This document shows, piece after piece, positions 8,649-17,641 of a DNA stretch of 64,000 nt (within the stretch, counting starts at the first letter, position 1; every line of letters begins with the position of its first letter). This stretch comes from Pseudomonas sp. AKS31. GTDB lineage: Bacteria; Pseudomonadota; Gammaproteobacteria; Pseudomonadales; Pseudomonadaceae. The stretch spans positions 767,520 through 831,519 of the forward strand of contig NZ_JAMLFX010000002.1 in NCBI RefSeq assembly GCF_023634765.1, in the 5' to 3' direction. The notes beneath the pieces are model-generated. The model ran no database searches, was not told the DNA's origin, and saw only the letters and a list, made by a program, of their open reading frames with translations. The translations under genes were made by a program, and so were the position numbers.

Positions 8649-10097
8649 TCAACCTTCCGCCGAGCGATCAGCAGCAGCCGGAGCGAGGCTCTGCGCAGCC
8701 GCTTCTCCAGGTGCAGACATACGAACCGGCCCCATTGCATACAGACGCACAATCAACCTGACCGGCAGCCCACTGACATCCGTCATCCATTTCATGACCT
8801 GTTCCGGCGCATGCAGGCCCTGCATGGCCCGGTGCAGATCCGGCAATGCCACCAGCATACCGGGGTGACAATTGCGCAAGAATCGCTCTAGTCCGGCACC
8901 CGCATTAATGAAGGGTGAAAACAACAGGCACGTCAGCTGGATTTCATTCAGTTCAAAATTGGTCAACAGAGCGCTTTCTGCCTGCGCGCGCAGATGCCCG
9001 GGCTCCTGCAGATTGTCGAAGCTGGCGAGCAACTGTTCGCATACCGGTTCGGGGACCTGTTTTTGCCGCATCGTCGTCAGACTGCTTTGCAGGTAATCGC
9101 CGACGCCGTCCTCATAGGTCCGCCCCTCGATGAATTGCGCCTGCAAACCTCGTAAATGCCCAGCCACCACAGGCTCTACGTGCTCGCCATCACCCTGATA
9201 AAGCGTCAGGTCGTCAGCCTGAAACCCCAGAAAATCACTCAGCAAGGGCCAGCGCTCTTCGAGCTTGCCGACAATCATGTCGTTGATGCTGATAAAGCTG
9301 GTACGCCGACACGCCTCGAATTGATCTTCGGGACGCCAGGCCACCCGCTCCTCTTCGGGATAGAACTCACGGTAATAATCACCGCCCAGCCCATCGAGCA
9401 GCGTAAACAGCATTTCAAAGCCGAACGGACTCACCTGCGGCGCGGTAATTGCGGCCTTCTGCACTGCACGGCCGAGTCCTTCGAGGAAGTGGTTTTGCCG
9501 ACGCGGGGACTCACTGCCAACCATGGCGTCGACACCGTTGTTCCAGCGGGCAACCTGGCCATAAAACTCGGCAGTGGCCAGATAAGCGTCATCCCATAAT
9601 TCGAGCGTTTCGTTCCAGGTTCGTCGATGGCCGATCAACAGCAGGTTGATACGGTTGGCCTCGCGACCAGCTGCGCTTATGGGAAGCTGATGATCAAACG
9701 GCAACACCTCGCGATGATCGACCATCACCAGCTCTACCCGGGGATCGTCATACAGAAACAGTGCGCTGTAGCTGCGGTGCATGTTTTGCAGGGATGTCTG
9801 GCTGCTGCCGTTCCAGCGCAGGTTGGCCACCCGCAACTGAAAGGTCGCGGGCGAACGGCCAGCGATGGTCAACTGCGCAGCCCGTAGCAGGGCCAGCGTG
9901 TAACAACTGTCGCGCGACCCTGACTGGTTCACCAGCACCTTGAAATGACCGATGTTCTCCATGCCGCCGGCGGCCACTGCCAGTCGCTGGATCAGCAGCT
10001 GCAGCGCCGTGCGTTCTGCGCGCGAGAAGAAACTCAGCAAACGTTGCAAAACTTGCTGGTAGACATAATTCATTGCCTGATCATGGATAGTGCTCAT
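8649..10097 (-). CDS. Uncharacterised 482-aa protein paired with MocR regulator
   Basis: I do not recognise a family. The protein has no signal peptide and no convincing membrane helix, so it is probably cytoplasmic. It is predominantly helical at both ends, with a central part rich in aromatic and acidic residues (GGDYYREFYPEEERVAWRPEDQFEACRR). The C-terminus ends in an Ala/Pro-rich tail. Its opening NYVYQQVLQRLLSFF resembles in pattern the opening of the downstream MocR protein (DFVYQAVYRYLTLL), suggesting a shared short N-terminal helix, but no helix-turn-helix is obvious. It is the first gene of a probable two-gene operon with the regulator. A sensor, enzyme or partner of the regulator are all possible. 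Confidence 0.8.
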   Translation of the reverse strand: MSTIHDQAMNYVYQQVLQRLLSFFSRAERTALQLLIQRLAVAAGGMENIGHFKVLVNQSGSRDSCYTLALLRAAQLTIAGRSPATFQLRVANLRWNGSSQTSLQNMHRSYSALFLYDDPRVELVMVDHREVLPFDHQLPISAAGREANRINLLLIGHRRTWNETLELWDDAYLATAEFYGQVARWNNGVDAMVGSESPRRQNHFLEGLGRAVQKAAITAPQVSPFGFEMLFTLLDGLGGDYYREFYPEEERVAWRPEDQFEACRRTSFISINDMIVGKLEERWPLLSDFLGFQADDLTLYQGDGEHVEPVVAGHLRGLQAQFIEGRTYEDGVGDYLQSSLTTMRQKQVPEPVCEQLLASFDNLQEPGHLRAQAESALLTNFELNEIQLTCLLFSPFINAGAGLERFLRNCHPGMLVALPDLHRAMQGLHAPEQVMKWMTDVSGLPVRLIVRLYAMGPVRMSAPGEAAAQSLAPAAADRSAEG

Positions 10098-10646
10098 CGG
10101 TATTTACCCGGTATCGAAAGTTTCATGGCGCGCGGACTGACGCATCAGTCAGGCGACAATTGATCAATAAGTAATAGACGCTCAGATGCTAACACTTACA
10201 AGTTTGAAGTTATTTGAAACACTTGAACTGAAAAACCACCCTTAATCGTCGAATAACAGCCTCAAAGCCCTGTATTTGCTGAGATATTTTTTCTGAAACT
10301 CGATCCTAGGAAATTTCCCACAGCATCCCACGCCAAGTGAGTACAAGAAAAAGAGAAGCAGTTTCCGAATAGCCCTACAACAATTAAACAGAAGTTGGCG
10401 CGACAAACGGTTTTAGCCGTTTTATATCGAACAGGACAAATTGAATGCACAGCCATGGCTCATTCCTTGAGATGAAAGTAATCATTCAATTATCAGGGCT
10501 TACATTGTGATTAGAAGATACAGATGGTGAGCAAAAACCAGTTCAGTTGCTGAACGGTCCCGGGCGCAGCCCCAGCAAGCTCTGCTTTTCAGGTGGGAAG
10601 GTAAACGCACAAGAGTCCGTGGGGCCACGGACTCTGATTGAAAGGC
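10098..10646. other. AT-rich 549-bp intergenic stretch without a convincing gene
   Basis: This gap separates the start of the 482-aa gene from the end of mexS. It is clearly richer in A and T than its flanks from about 10160 to 10530. It holds a small hairpin at 10405-10422 (AAACGG/CCGTTT followed by TTTA) and the mexS terminator near 10612. A 64-codon open frame on the minus strand (10262-10456) has no ribosome site and a composition unlike a protein. It could contain an unrecognised small RNA or a long leader for the 482-aa gene; I see no proof of either. Confidence 0.4.
10611..10636 (-). terminator. Hairpin terminator after mexS
   Basis: An 11-bp perfect stem (AGAGTCCGTGG and its complement) with a tiny loop lies 11 bp after the mexS stop codon. 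The following minus-strand sequence has only a modest T-run, so efficiency is uncertain. Confidence 0.65.
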
Positions 10647-11669
10647 TTACGCCGGTTCGACTTGCAGGGCAACCCGCTCGCGGCATGGGCATTCGTCCAT
10701 GTAGCGATGCGCTTCGACAAACTCGTTGAACGGGAATACACGGGTTTTGAGCGGCAGCAGCACGCGGTCAGCGGTCAGCTGGTTGATGTCACGCAAGGCA
10801 CGTTGCAAGGCGACGTGATCCTGAGTGATGCCCAGTTCCGGTTTGCCGGTGAAGTTGCCGATGCAGTGCACGAAGAACTGGATGTTCTTCTGGAACGCTG
10901 CGCAGGCCGGGAACGGTGTCTGGTTGCCGCCTTGCAAACCGTACAACACCAGGCTGCCACGCGGCGCCAGCACATCGCCCAACAGCGACATCTGCGGGCC
11001 ACCGAGACCGTCGAACACCACGTCGACACCACGGTTGTCAGTGATCTTGTTGATTCGCATCAACAGATCTTCCTCTTCGGTAACGATGACCTTTTCTGCG
11101 CCCAGGGACAAAAGGTACTCGCGCTCTTCGGCTTCTTTGGTCGCGGCAATCACCCGCACGCCCATCGCCTTGCCCAGCTGGACAAACGAAGGACCGGCGC
11201 AATGGCTGGCGTCAGTGACCAGCGCGAACTGGCCCGGCTTGACCCTTGCCAAATCGGCGTAGGCAAAGTAGGCGATCAGCAGCGGCGTGTAGTGCACGCT
11301 GGCTTCGATCGGGCTGAGTACATCCGGATAGCGGGTCAGCGCGGTACGCGGCAGTACGATCGACTCGCCGTAAACCGGGTAGTCGTTCGGGCTTTCAGCC
11401 GGGAAACTGGCAACCTTGTCACCGACGGACAGGTCCTCGACATCGGCACCGACTGCAGTGACGACACCGGCCATTTCATGGCCGAGACCCGATGGCAGAC
11501 GCGCCTGGGACGACGCCAGGTTCTGACGCCACAGGGTGTCGTACCAGCTGATGCCGATTGCCTCGACACGCACCTGCACTTCGCCAGGACCTGGCTGAGC
11601 GGCCGCATGCTCTTCGCATTTGAGCACCTCGGCCGGACCAAACTTGTGAAAACGGATCGTGCGGGACAT
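10647..11669 (-). CDS. mexS: MexS-like NADPH-dependent quinone oxidoreductase / MDR family
   Basis: A 340-aa medium-chain dehydrogenase/reductase lacking the structural zinc cysteines, with a GroES-like N-terminal half and a nucleotide-binding half. It is divergent from mexT, and its length (P. aeruginosa MexS is 339 aa) and text resemble that protein. In P. aeruginosa MexS is thought to detoxify an electrophilic metabolite; its loss activates MexT and so mexEF-oprN. The frame is open five codons further to a TTG, but the ATG at 11669 is preceded by GACGAGG at proper spacing. Expression is expected to be MexT-dependent through the intergenic region. Function here is inferred from family and context. 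Confidence 0.88.
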   Translation of the reverse strand: MSRTIRFHKFGPAEVLKCEEHAAAQPGPGEVQVRVEAIGISWYDTLWRQNLASSQARLPSGLGHEMAGVVTAVGADVEDLSVGDKVASFPAESPNDYPVYGESIVLPRTALTRYPDVLSPIEASVHYTPLLIAYFAYADLARVKPGQFALVTDASHCAGPSFVQLGKAMGVRVIAATKEAEEREYLLSLGAEKVIVTEEEDLLMRINKITDNRGVDVVFDGLGGPQMSLLGDVLAPRGSLVLYGLQGGNQTPFPACAAFQKNIQFFVHCIGNFTGKPELGITQDHVALQRALRDINQLTADRVLLPLKTRVFPFNEFVEAHRYMDECPCRERVALQVEPA

Positions 11670-11730
11670 CGCAAACCTCGTCAAAGTAACCTCTAATGCC
11701 CTGAACTCTATCTGGGCTTTTGACCCAAGA

Positions 11731-11759
11731 CTATCAGTGGCTATTAATAGTCGACATGC
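11731..11759. promoter_or_regulatory. Candidate LysR/MexT operator in mexS-mexT intergenic region
   Basis: A perfect 10-bp palindrome CTATTAATAG at 11741-11750 lies within a larger imperfect dyad (GTGG to the left, TCGAC to the right). It is placed 72 bp upstream of mexS and about 190 bp upstream of mexT. LysR regulators typically bind such A/T-centred dyads next to divergent targets. It does not match the MexT motif recalled from P. aeruginosa well. Confidence 0.45.
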
Positions 11760-11939
11760 CTGTCATTGATTCCGCACCAGGGGCGGCATTGGCTAAATCC
11801 ATGAAAAAACTGCTGCCAACGTCTCACTCAAGCTGAATTTTCCGGTGCAGAGTACCAGCCTTTCCCCGTAAGATTCATGCCGGCCATTGTTCTCATATGG
11901 CCGCTCTCGTCAAGCTTGATGACTCTGCCAGGACTCCAG

Positions 11940-12854
11940 ATGAATCGTAATGACCTGCGTCGTGTCGACCTGAACCTGTTGATCGTGTTCGAAACATTGA
12001 TGCACGAACGCAGTGTGACCCGGGCCGCTGAAAAGCTCTTTCTCGGTCAGCCAGCGATCAGTGCGGCACTGTCGCGGCTGCGCAGCCTGTTCGATGACCC
12101 GTTGTTTGTTCGCACCGGGCGCAGCATGGAACCGTCCGCCCGCGCGGTGGAAATCTTCGCCCTGCTCTCACCGGCCCTCGATTCGATTTCGACCGCTGTC
12201 AGCCGTGCAGCCGAATTCGACCCGGCGACCAGCACCTCGGTATTCCGGATCGGTTTGTCCGATGACGTCGAATTCGCCCTGCTGCCGATGCTGCTCAAAC
12301 GCCTGCGCGCGGAGGCGCCGGGAATCGTGCTGGTGATCCGTCGCGTCAACTACATATTGATGCCCGGCCTGCTGGCTTCCGGCGAGATATCCATTGGTGT
12401 CAGCTACACCACAGACCTGCCGGCCAATGCCAAGCGCAAGGTCCTGCGCCGCAGCGCGCCAAAATTGCTGCGCGCCGATACCGTGCCGGGGCCGTTGAGC
12501 CTGGACGACTACTGCGCCCGCCCGCATGCGCTGGTGTCGTTCGCGGGCGACCTCAGTGGCTTTATTGATGAGGAACTGGAGAAACTGGGGCGCAAGCGCC
12601 ATGTGGTACTGGCGGTGCCGCAGTTCAATGGCTTGAGCACGTTGCTCGCCGGCACGGACATCGTGGCGACCGTGCCGGATTACACGGCAGATGCGTTGAC
12701 GGCGGCCGGCGGCGTTCGCGCGGAGGATCCGCCATTGCCGACGCGCACGTTTGAACTGCACATGGCCTGGCGTGGATCGCAGGACAATGATCCGGGTGAG
12801 CGTTGGTTGCGGTCGCGGATTCAGATGTTTTTTGGCGATCCTGACAGTCTCTAG
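11940..12854 (+). CDS. mexT: LysR-family regulator MexT
   Basis: A 304-aa LysR regulator, the same length as P. aeruginosa MexT and very similar throughout, including the N-terminus (MNRNDLRRVDLNLLIVFETL) and the C-terminal RWLRSRIQMFFGDPDSL. The N-terminal winged helix (about residues 20-65) contains ERSVTRAAEKLFLGQPAISAALSRLR. MexT activates mexEF-oprN and mexS under electrophile, nitrosative or disulfide stress. The frame extends 21 codons upstream, but the ATG at 11940 has AGGA at good spacing and the expected N-terminus. The gene is intact, with no frameshift. In P. aeruginosa mexE follows mexT directly; here it lies about 15 kb further along. Confidence 0.92.
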   Translation: MNRNDLRRVDLNLLIVFETLMHERSVTRAAEKLFLGQPAISAALSRLRSLFDDPLFVRTGRSMEPSARAVEIFALLSPALDSISTAVSRAAEFDPATSTSVFRIGLSDDVEFALLPMLLKRLRAEAPGIVLVIRRVNYILMPGLLASGEISIGVSYTTDLPANAKRKVLRRSAPKLLRADTVPGPLSLDDYCARPHALVSFAGDLSGFIDEELEKLGRKRHVVLAVPQFNGLSTLLAGTDIVATVPDYTADALTAAGGVRAEDPPLPTRTFELHMAWRGSQDNDPGERWLRSRIQMFFGDPDSL

Positions 12855-12980
12855 CCTCCGACAGCCTGACTGTTTATCCGATCACTTCTGCGGTCGTTCA
12901 GAATCAGGCACAGCGATGTGCATGCCGTTACGCATCGCCCCACGCCGGTCGTTTTTGCCGAGGAACCGTTCTTCCCTGAA

Positions 12981-12994
12981 TTGACTTTTATCAA
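12981..12994. promoter_or_regulatory. FNR/Anr-like box upstream of ArcD-like antiporter gene
   Basis: TTGACTTTTATCAA matches TTGAT-N4-ATCAA at 9 of 10 informative positions. It ends 95 bp before the start codon at 13090, a distance consistent with an activator site near -41 and a 50-nt leader. It is identical to the box at 16157. Confidence 0.8.
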
Positions 12995-13089
12995 ACACAG
13001 ACATGACGTTCTGACCGAGATTGAGCCTCGAGACCTGCACAACCGTGTTTGCGGTCGATGCAGAAAACCTGCTCTCGTGGAGGCTCGTC

Positions 13090-14583
13090 ATGGCTACTCA
13101 CCTGCAAGACGTTCAACCCGTCGTCCCCCCTTCCAGGCCTCAGCCGCTGCCGCTGAGTCTGCGCAAGGCCGAACCAAGGCGTTTGTCCTTGAGCCTGTTG
13201 ATCGCGCTGGTGATTGGTTCGATGATCGGCAGTGGCATTTTCAGTCTGCCTCAGAACATGGCCGCCAGCGCTGGCGCTGGAGCGATTCTGATTGGCTGGC
13301 TGATTACCGGTGTCGGCATGCTGTCGCTGGCGTGGGTTTATCAGGCGCTGTCCAACCGCCAGCCGACAATGGACAACGGGGTATTTGCTTATGCCCGCGC
13401 ATTGGGGGGTGACTTTCTGGGTTTCAACTCAGCCTGGGGCTACTGGATCAGTGCCTGGATCGGCAACGTCAGTTATCTGGTCATTCTGTTCGCAGCTCTG
13501 AGCTATTTCTTTCCGCTGTTTGGCGAAGGCAATAACAAAGCGGCAATTGCCGGGGCTTCCGTGGTGCTGTGGTCACTGCACTGGATGATTCTGCGGGGGA
13601 TGCGCACGGCGGCGCGGGCCAACGCCATCACGACCGTGGCCAAGGTCGTTCCACTGCTGCTATTTATTGGTGTGCTGATTGCAGCATTCCAGCGCGAAAC
13701 CTTCATGGTTGATTTCTGGGGCACACCTGCGCTGGGCAGTACCCTGGATCAAGTCAAAAGCACGATGCTGGTCACCGTCTGGGTCTTCATCGGCATCGAA
13801 GGCGCCAGCGTGTTTTCCGCTCGCGCCGCAGAACGTGCCAACGTCGGCCGGGCCACGATCATCGGCTTTGTCATCACGCTGATCCTGCTGATCGCCGTTT
13901 CATTGCTTTCACTGGGCATTCTCAGACAACCCGAGCTCGCCGCCCTGAAAAACCCCTCGATGGCGGGCGTGCTGGAAGCTGCTGCCGGGCCGTGGGGCGC
14001 GGTGCTGATCAGCATCGGCCTGATCATTTCGGTCGGTGGCGCCCTGCTCGCCTGGACGTTGCTCGCCGCTGAGTCGCTGTTCACACCGGCAAAGGAAAAG
14101 GTCATGCCGGTGACGCTTGGCGAGGAAACCGTCCGGGGCGTGCCCGCCAATGCGTTGTGGCTCACCAATGGCTGCATCCAGTTGTTCCTGCTTCTGACGC
14201 TGTACTCGAGCGCCAGCTACCTGGCGCTGATATCCCTTGCGACATCAATGATCCTGCTGCCTTACCTGTTCAGCAGTGTCTATGCGTTGAAATTGACCTG
14301 GCAGGGCGACACCTACGGCGGCAATCGCGCGCTTCAGATCCGCGACATGGCCATCGCCACTGTCGCCGCGCTCTATTGTGGATGGCTGTTGTATGCCGCC
14401 GGCCCGAAATACCTGCTGCTCAGTGCTTTGCTATACGCCCCCGGCTCGTTGATTTACCTGGGCACTCTGAAAACCCGTCAGGGCCAGCCACTCAGCGGTC
14501 CCGAAACGGGTGTGTTGATCATCATCTGGGCCGCTGCGATCTACGCCGGCCGGATGTTGTGGGCCGGGACGCTGACGTTGTAA
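13090..14583 (+). CDS. Basic amino acid/polyamine antiporter, ArcD/APA family
   Basis: A 497-aa inner-membrane transporter of the APC superfamily with about 12-13 membrane helices. The first helix has the substrate-binding GSMIGSGIFSLPQ motif, and the protein aligns in style with arginine:ornithine antiporters. In Pseudomonas, ArcD exchanges arginine and ornithine for ATP generation through the arginine deiminase pathway without oxygen, and is Anr-activated; the upstream FNR-like box fits this. The arcABC enzymes are not in this window, so this may be a second, solitary antiporter and lysine or agmatine are possible substrates. The ATG at 13090 follows GTGGAGG; the frame is open 23 codons upstream without a ribosome site. 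Confidence 0.85.
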   Translation: MATHLQDVQPVVPPSRPQPLPLSLRKAEPRRLSLSLLIALVIGSMIGSGIFSLPQNMAASAGAGAILIGWLITGVGMLSLAWVYQALSNRQPTMDNGVFAYARALGGDFLGFNSAWGYWISAWIGNVSYLVILFAALSYFFPLFGEGNNKAAIAGASVVLWSLHWMILRGMRTAARANAITTVAKVVPLLLFIGVLIAAFQRETFMVDFWGTPALGSTLDQVKSTMLVTVWVFIGIEGASVFSARAAERANVGRATIIGFVITLILLIAVSLLSLGILRQPELAALKNPSMAGVLEAAAGPWGAVLISIGLIISVGGALLAWTLLAAESLFTPAKEKVMPVTLGEETVRGVPANALWLTNGCIQLFLLLTLYSSASYLALISLATSMILLPYLFSSVYALKLTWQGDTYGGNRALQIRDMAIATVAALYCGWLLYAAGPKYLLLSALLYAPGSLIYLGTLKTRQGQPLSGPETGVLIIIWAAAIYAGRMLWAGTLTL

Positions 14584-14722
14584 GGCGACTCAGCGATCAG
14601 GCCTATGCCCTGTACAAAGAGCCATTTCCCCCGCAAACCAGGTGTTTTGAAGCCAGAAAACACACCGCCGAGAAGGATCGACACGCCTGGTTGGAGTGGC
14701 GGTACTGACTCGGCGGGCTCAG

Positions 14723-16096
14723 TCACAGAGCCGAGCCTGCGCCGAGTTCGACACAGTCGCGGTACTCCGGCACAGACACTGACCAGCCCAGCTCTATGCT
14801 GATGCGCCGGCGCAGGACGTCCGAGGCATTGGGTTCACCGTGTACCACATAGGTGTGTTTTGGCGCGCGTTTGAAGCCACGCAGCCACTCGATGATTTCA
14901 TCGGCGTCGGCATGCGCGGACAGGCTCTGCATCGGCACCACTTCGGCGTGAATTGGTACCTCTTGCCCATGGATGCGCACGGACGGAGCACCCGCGACAA
15001 TTTGCGCACCGCGCGTGCCGCCGGCCTGAAAACCCGGCATCAAGAGTGAGTTCAATGGGTTCGGCGCCAACGCCTTGAGGTGATGCAGCACTCGCCCCCC
15101 GGTGGCCATGCCGCTGGCAGCGATGATGACGGCCGGGGTACGCTGCTGATCCAGGTCGATGGATTCTTGGGTCGAGCGTACAAACCGAGTGCCCCGGCAC
15201 ATCCCCTCGCAATCTTCCAGTGACAAGCGGTGCTCACTGCGAAAGCGTTGATACAGGCGTGTGACATCGGTGGCCATGGGGCTGTTGAGGTACACCGGTA
15301 AATCCGGGATCGCATGCTGCTGTTTAAGCCGGTAGAGGTAGTACATCAGCAGTTGCGCACGTCCGACGGCGAACGAAGGTACAAGCGTGATGCCATGGCG
15401 CAGTGCCGTGCGATTGATCACCTCGGCCAGTTGCTTCTCTGGTGCGTCGTCTGGATGGAGGCGATCGCCGTAAGTCGACTCCACCAGCAGATAGTCGGCC
15501 TGCTCGATGAATTCCGGAGCGAACATCAACGGATCGTGGGGCCGGCCAAGGTCACCTGAGCACACCAGCGTGGTGCCATCGGCGCTGACCTCGACGGTGC
15601 TGGCACCCAGAATATGCCCCGCGCCACGCAGCAAAATGCTCAGTCCCGGAATGACCTCGACCCGGTGATGCAATTCGATCGGTTGCAGGAGTTTCAATGC
15701 CTGCACGGCGTCCTGCTCGGTGTACAAGGGCAACGCCGGCGAGTGCTTGGAGAAACCGTGCTTGTTGGCAAAACCCGCCTCCTCTTCCTGCAGACGACCA
15801 CTGTCGAGCAGGAGGATTCTGACCAGTTCACAAGTGGCCGGCGTGGCGTACACCGGGCCGCGATAACCATTGCGAACCAACACAGGCAGATAGCCGCTGT
15901 GATCCAGATGGGCATGGCTCAGCACAATGGCGTCGAGATCACGCATGGGCAACTGAAACGGGTCCCAATTGTGCAAGCGCAATTGCTTGTAGCCCTGGAA
16001 CAGACCGCAATCAATCAGGACATGCCGACCGTGATGCTCCAGCAGATATTTGCTACCGGTAACGGTGCCGGCAGCGCCGAGAAATGTCAGTTGCAT
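14723..16096 (-). CDS. MBL-fold beta-CASP metallo-hydrolase (RNA-processing type)
   Basis: A 457-aa protein with a metallo-beta-lactamase core: motif 2 SHAHLDHSG near residue 60, GAGHILGAS, and SGDLG as motif 4. A beta-CASP domain is inserted after about residue 200, beginning ESTYGDR, and the C-terminus has LSAHAD and VVHGE. This is the pattern of the YSH1/CPSF73 and bacterial RNase-J-like exonuclease family (COG1236), zinc-dependent enzymes that cut RNA. The true substrate is unknown. The gene has a good AAGGAGA ribosome site, and an FNR-like box lies 60 bp upstream, implying low-oxygen induction. It converges with the antiporter gene. Confidence 0.9.
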   Translation of the reverse strand: MQLTFLGAAGTVTGSKYLLEHHGRHVLIDCGLFQGYKQLRLHNWDPFQLPMRDLDAIVLSHAHLDHSGYLPVLVRNGYRGPVYATPATCELVRILLLDSGRLQEEEAGFANKHGFSKHSPALPLYTEQDAVQALKLLQPIELHHRVEVIPGLSILLRGAGHILGASTVEVSADGTTLVCSGDLGRPHDPLMFAPEFIEQADYLLVESTYGDRLHPDDAPEKQLAEVINRTALRHGITLVPSFAVGRAQLLMYYLYRLKQQHAIPDLPVYLNSPMATDVTRLYQRFRSEHRLSLEDCEGMCRGTRFVRSTQESIDLDQQRTPAVIIAASGMATGGRVLHHLKALAPNPLNSLLMPGFQAGGTRGAQIVAGAPSVRIHGQEVPIHAEVVPMQSLSAHADADEIIEWLRGFKRAPKHTYVVHGEPNASDVLRRRISIELGWSVSVPEYRDCVELGAGSAL

Positions 16097-16156
16097 GGCC
16101 GTCTCCTTGAACCCACAAGTGAGCGCTATTAATCGCTCCTCTTGATCCCGGCGCAG

Positions 16157-16170
16157 TTGACTTTTATCAA
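16157..16170. promoter_or_regulatory. FNR/Anr-like box upstream of MBL hydrolase gene
   Basis: TTGACTTTTATCAA sits 60 bp before the MBL gene start on the minus strand. It is embedded in a longer dyad with 9-bp perfect arms (CGCAGTTGA and TCAACTGCG, 16152-16175), which could also fold as a hairpin behind the universal stress gene that ends at 16187. Confidence 0.78.
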
Positions 16171-16186
16171 CTGCGGCGCGAACCGG

Positions 16187-17107
16187 TCAGGCTGCAAAAG
16201 GTGGCGGCTTGACCATCATCAAGCTACACGGCGCACGGTTTACCAGGCATTGCGCTGTGCCACCGATGAAACCGTCGAGGCCAGGATGGTAGGACGTGCC
16301 CAGCACCATCAGGTCAAACGCATGCTCGCGGGCAAAGCGTTCGACCACCCGGTAAGGGATTCCGGTCAGCAAGTGTCGGTGTTTTTCATCGACACCATAG
16401 CGCTCGGCCAGGGTATCGAACGCCTCTTGCTGAGTATCGGTGATCGCCTCGCGCAGGCTGTGATCCAGACTCAGGTTCGGCACACTCATCGCGGCATCAC
16501 CGACTACGGACCAATCGCTTACATTCAACAGATGCAACGACGCAGCGCATTCGGATGCCAATGTCGATGCCAGCTCGAGTATCCGGTCATTGAGGCCTTG
16601 GGTCAGGTCCTCAAGGTGGGACAGGTCTATGGCCGCCAGAATCTTCAACGGCTTCGGGTTCGCGGCGTCGGTGACCAGGTGCAGACAGGCCGGGCAATCG
16701 CGCAGCAACATCCAGTCCAGTGGTTGATGGAATGCCCAATCAAGGGCCGGAATATGGTGGGCGTCTTTGATCACCAGATCGGCGCGGAAGTCATTGACGT
16801 ACTCGAGCACATGCGCCGGTGTGGATCTGGCCCAGACCACTTCGGTTGTCACTTGCACCTCCGCACTGCGTTGAAACCGGGCTTGCTGTTCCAGCCACTG
16901 GCGATGCATCTGCAAGTAGCCTTCGCGCGCCTGCGCCATGGCGTTGTGGTCAAACAGACCGGCCAGCGCCAAGGCCTGGACATAATCGAACGCCACGATG
17001 TGCAACAACGCACCGCTGGCCCGGGCCAATGCCTGCGCGCGGTCAAACGCCGGCGTGCGGGTCATTTCAGCGGGTGCAATCAACAGAATCCGTTTAAGCC
17101 TGAACAT
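16187..17107 (-). CDS. Tandem-domain universal stress protein (UspE-like)
   Basis: A 306-aa cytoplasmic protein with two Usp domains (about residues 4-150 and 155-300). Each opens with a beta strand such as RILLIAPAE and KILAAIDLS. The C-terminal loop reads LGTSYHPGLDGFIGGTAQ, a diverged form of the ATP-binding G-2X-G-9X-G(S/T) motif, closer to UspE than to ATP-binding Usps. Such proteins are induced on energy limitation; Pseudomonas Usp genes are known members of the Anr regulon. It has a paralogue at 23229-24152. The start is the ATG at 17107 with AGGAGAA; one codon upstream is a GTG. Confidence 0.9.
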   Translation of the reverse strand: MFRLKRILLIAPAEMTRTPAFDRAQALARASGALLHIVAFDYVQALALAGLFDHNAMAQAREGYLQMHRQWLEQQARFQRSAEVQVTTEVVWARSTPAHVLEYVNDFRADLVIKDAHHIPALDWAFHQPLDWMLLRDCPACLHLVTDAANPKPLKILAAIDLSHLEDLTQGLNDRILELASTLASECAASLHLLNVSDWSVVGDAAMSVPNLSLDHSLREAITDTQQEAFDTLAERYGVDEKHRHLLTGIPYRVVERFAREHAFDLMVLGTSYHPGLDGFIGGTAQCLVNRAPCSLMMVKPPPFAA

Positions 17108-17184
17108 CACGTCATTCTCCTGGCAATGCTTCGCCGGCCTGATTGCCAGCCCGACATCCGTGTCCGCTTTGATCTCATCGCCGA

Positions 17185-17418
17185 CTACTTGCGCGTGGCC
17201 TTTTCGGTCGTCCGCTTGGCGCGCTCATTGGCTTCATTAGCTGCTCGTTGTGCCTGTTCAGCTTTCAATAGCGCTTCGTCGGCCCGTAAACGTGCGGTTG
17301 CCGCGTTGTTTTCCGCAGACTCAAGTCGCGCATCGATTTCCTCGGCATGGCGGTGGCTGCATCCGGTGGCTGTCGCCATCAGGACACTCAGCACAATGAT
17401 GGACAAGCGCATGTTCAT
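17185..17418 (-). CDS. OprI/Lpp-like outer-membrane lipoprotein
   Basis: A 77-aa precursor with a lipoprotein signal peptide and lipobox ending in Cys20 (TATGC). The mature part is an Ala-rich heptad helix (EEIDARLESAENNAATARLRADEA...) ending KATRK. This matches the Pseudomonas OprI/Lpp layout, in which the trimeric helix spans the periplasm and the terminal lysine is linked to peptidoglycan. It is shorter and different enough from OprI to be a paralogue. It stands in the low-oxygen block with an FNR-like site 71 bp upstream, suggesting a stress-specific version. A clear AAGGGGA ribosome site precedes the ATG. Confidence 0.85.
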   Translation of the reverse strand: MNMRLSIIVLSVLMATATGCSHRHAEEIDARLESAENNAATARLRADEALLKAEQAQRAANEANERAKRTTEKATRK

Positions 17419-17489
17419 GATTTCCCCTTGGTTAATCGCTGCACTGCTGAATCGATGATCCGAGTATCTGACGATGTCCGCTATCGACT

Positions 17490-17503
17490 CTGATTTTTGT
17501 CAA
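17490..17503. promoter_or_regulatory. FNR/Anr-like box between lipoprotein and BON genes
   Basis: CTGATTTTTGTCAA matches TTGAT-N4-ATCAA at 8 of 10 positions. It lies 71 bp upstream of the lipoprotein gene (minus strand) and 138 bp upstream of the BON gene (plus strand), so it could serve both. Confidence 0.55.
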
Positions 17504-17641
17504 TTAATAACGCCGCCAACGGGCGGCCGTGCAAATGGGCGTTGTTGATCTATCTCAATGAATTTTCGCCGTTCAAGCGTAGAAAAAGCATGAGCGGCAT
17601 TCGCCGAACGTGAGCAACCATTGAGAAGAGAGACCGCCGTC

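Noticed and set aside
10262..10456. 64-codon minus-strand frame in the AT-rich gap
   Set aside because: Composition is Cys/Phe-rich without pattern, no ribosome site, and no expected neighbour.
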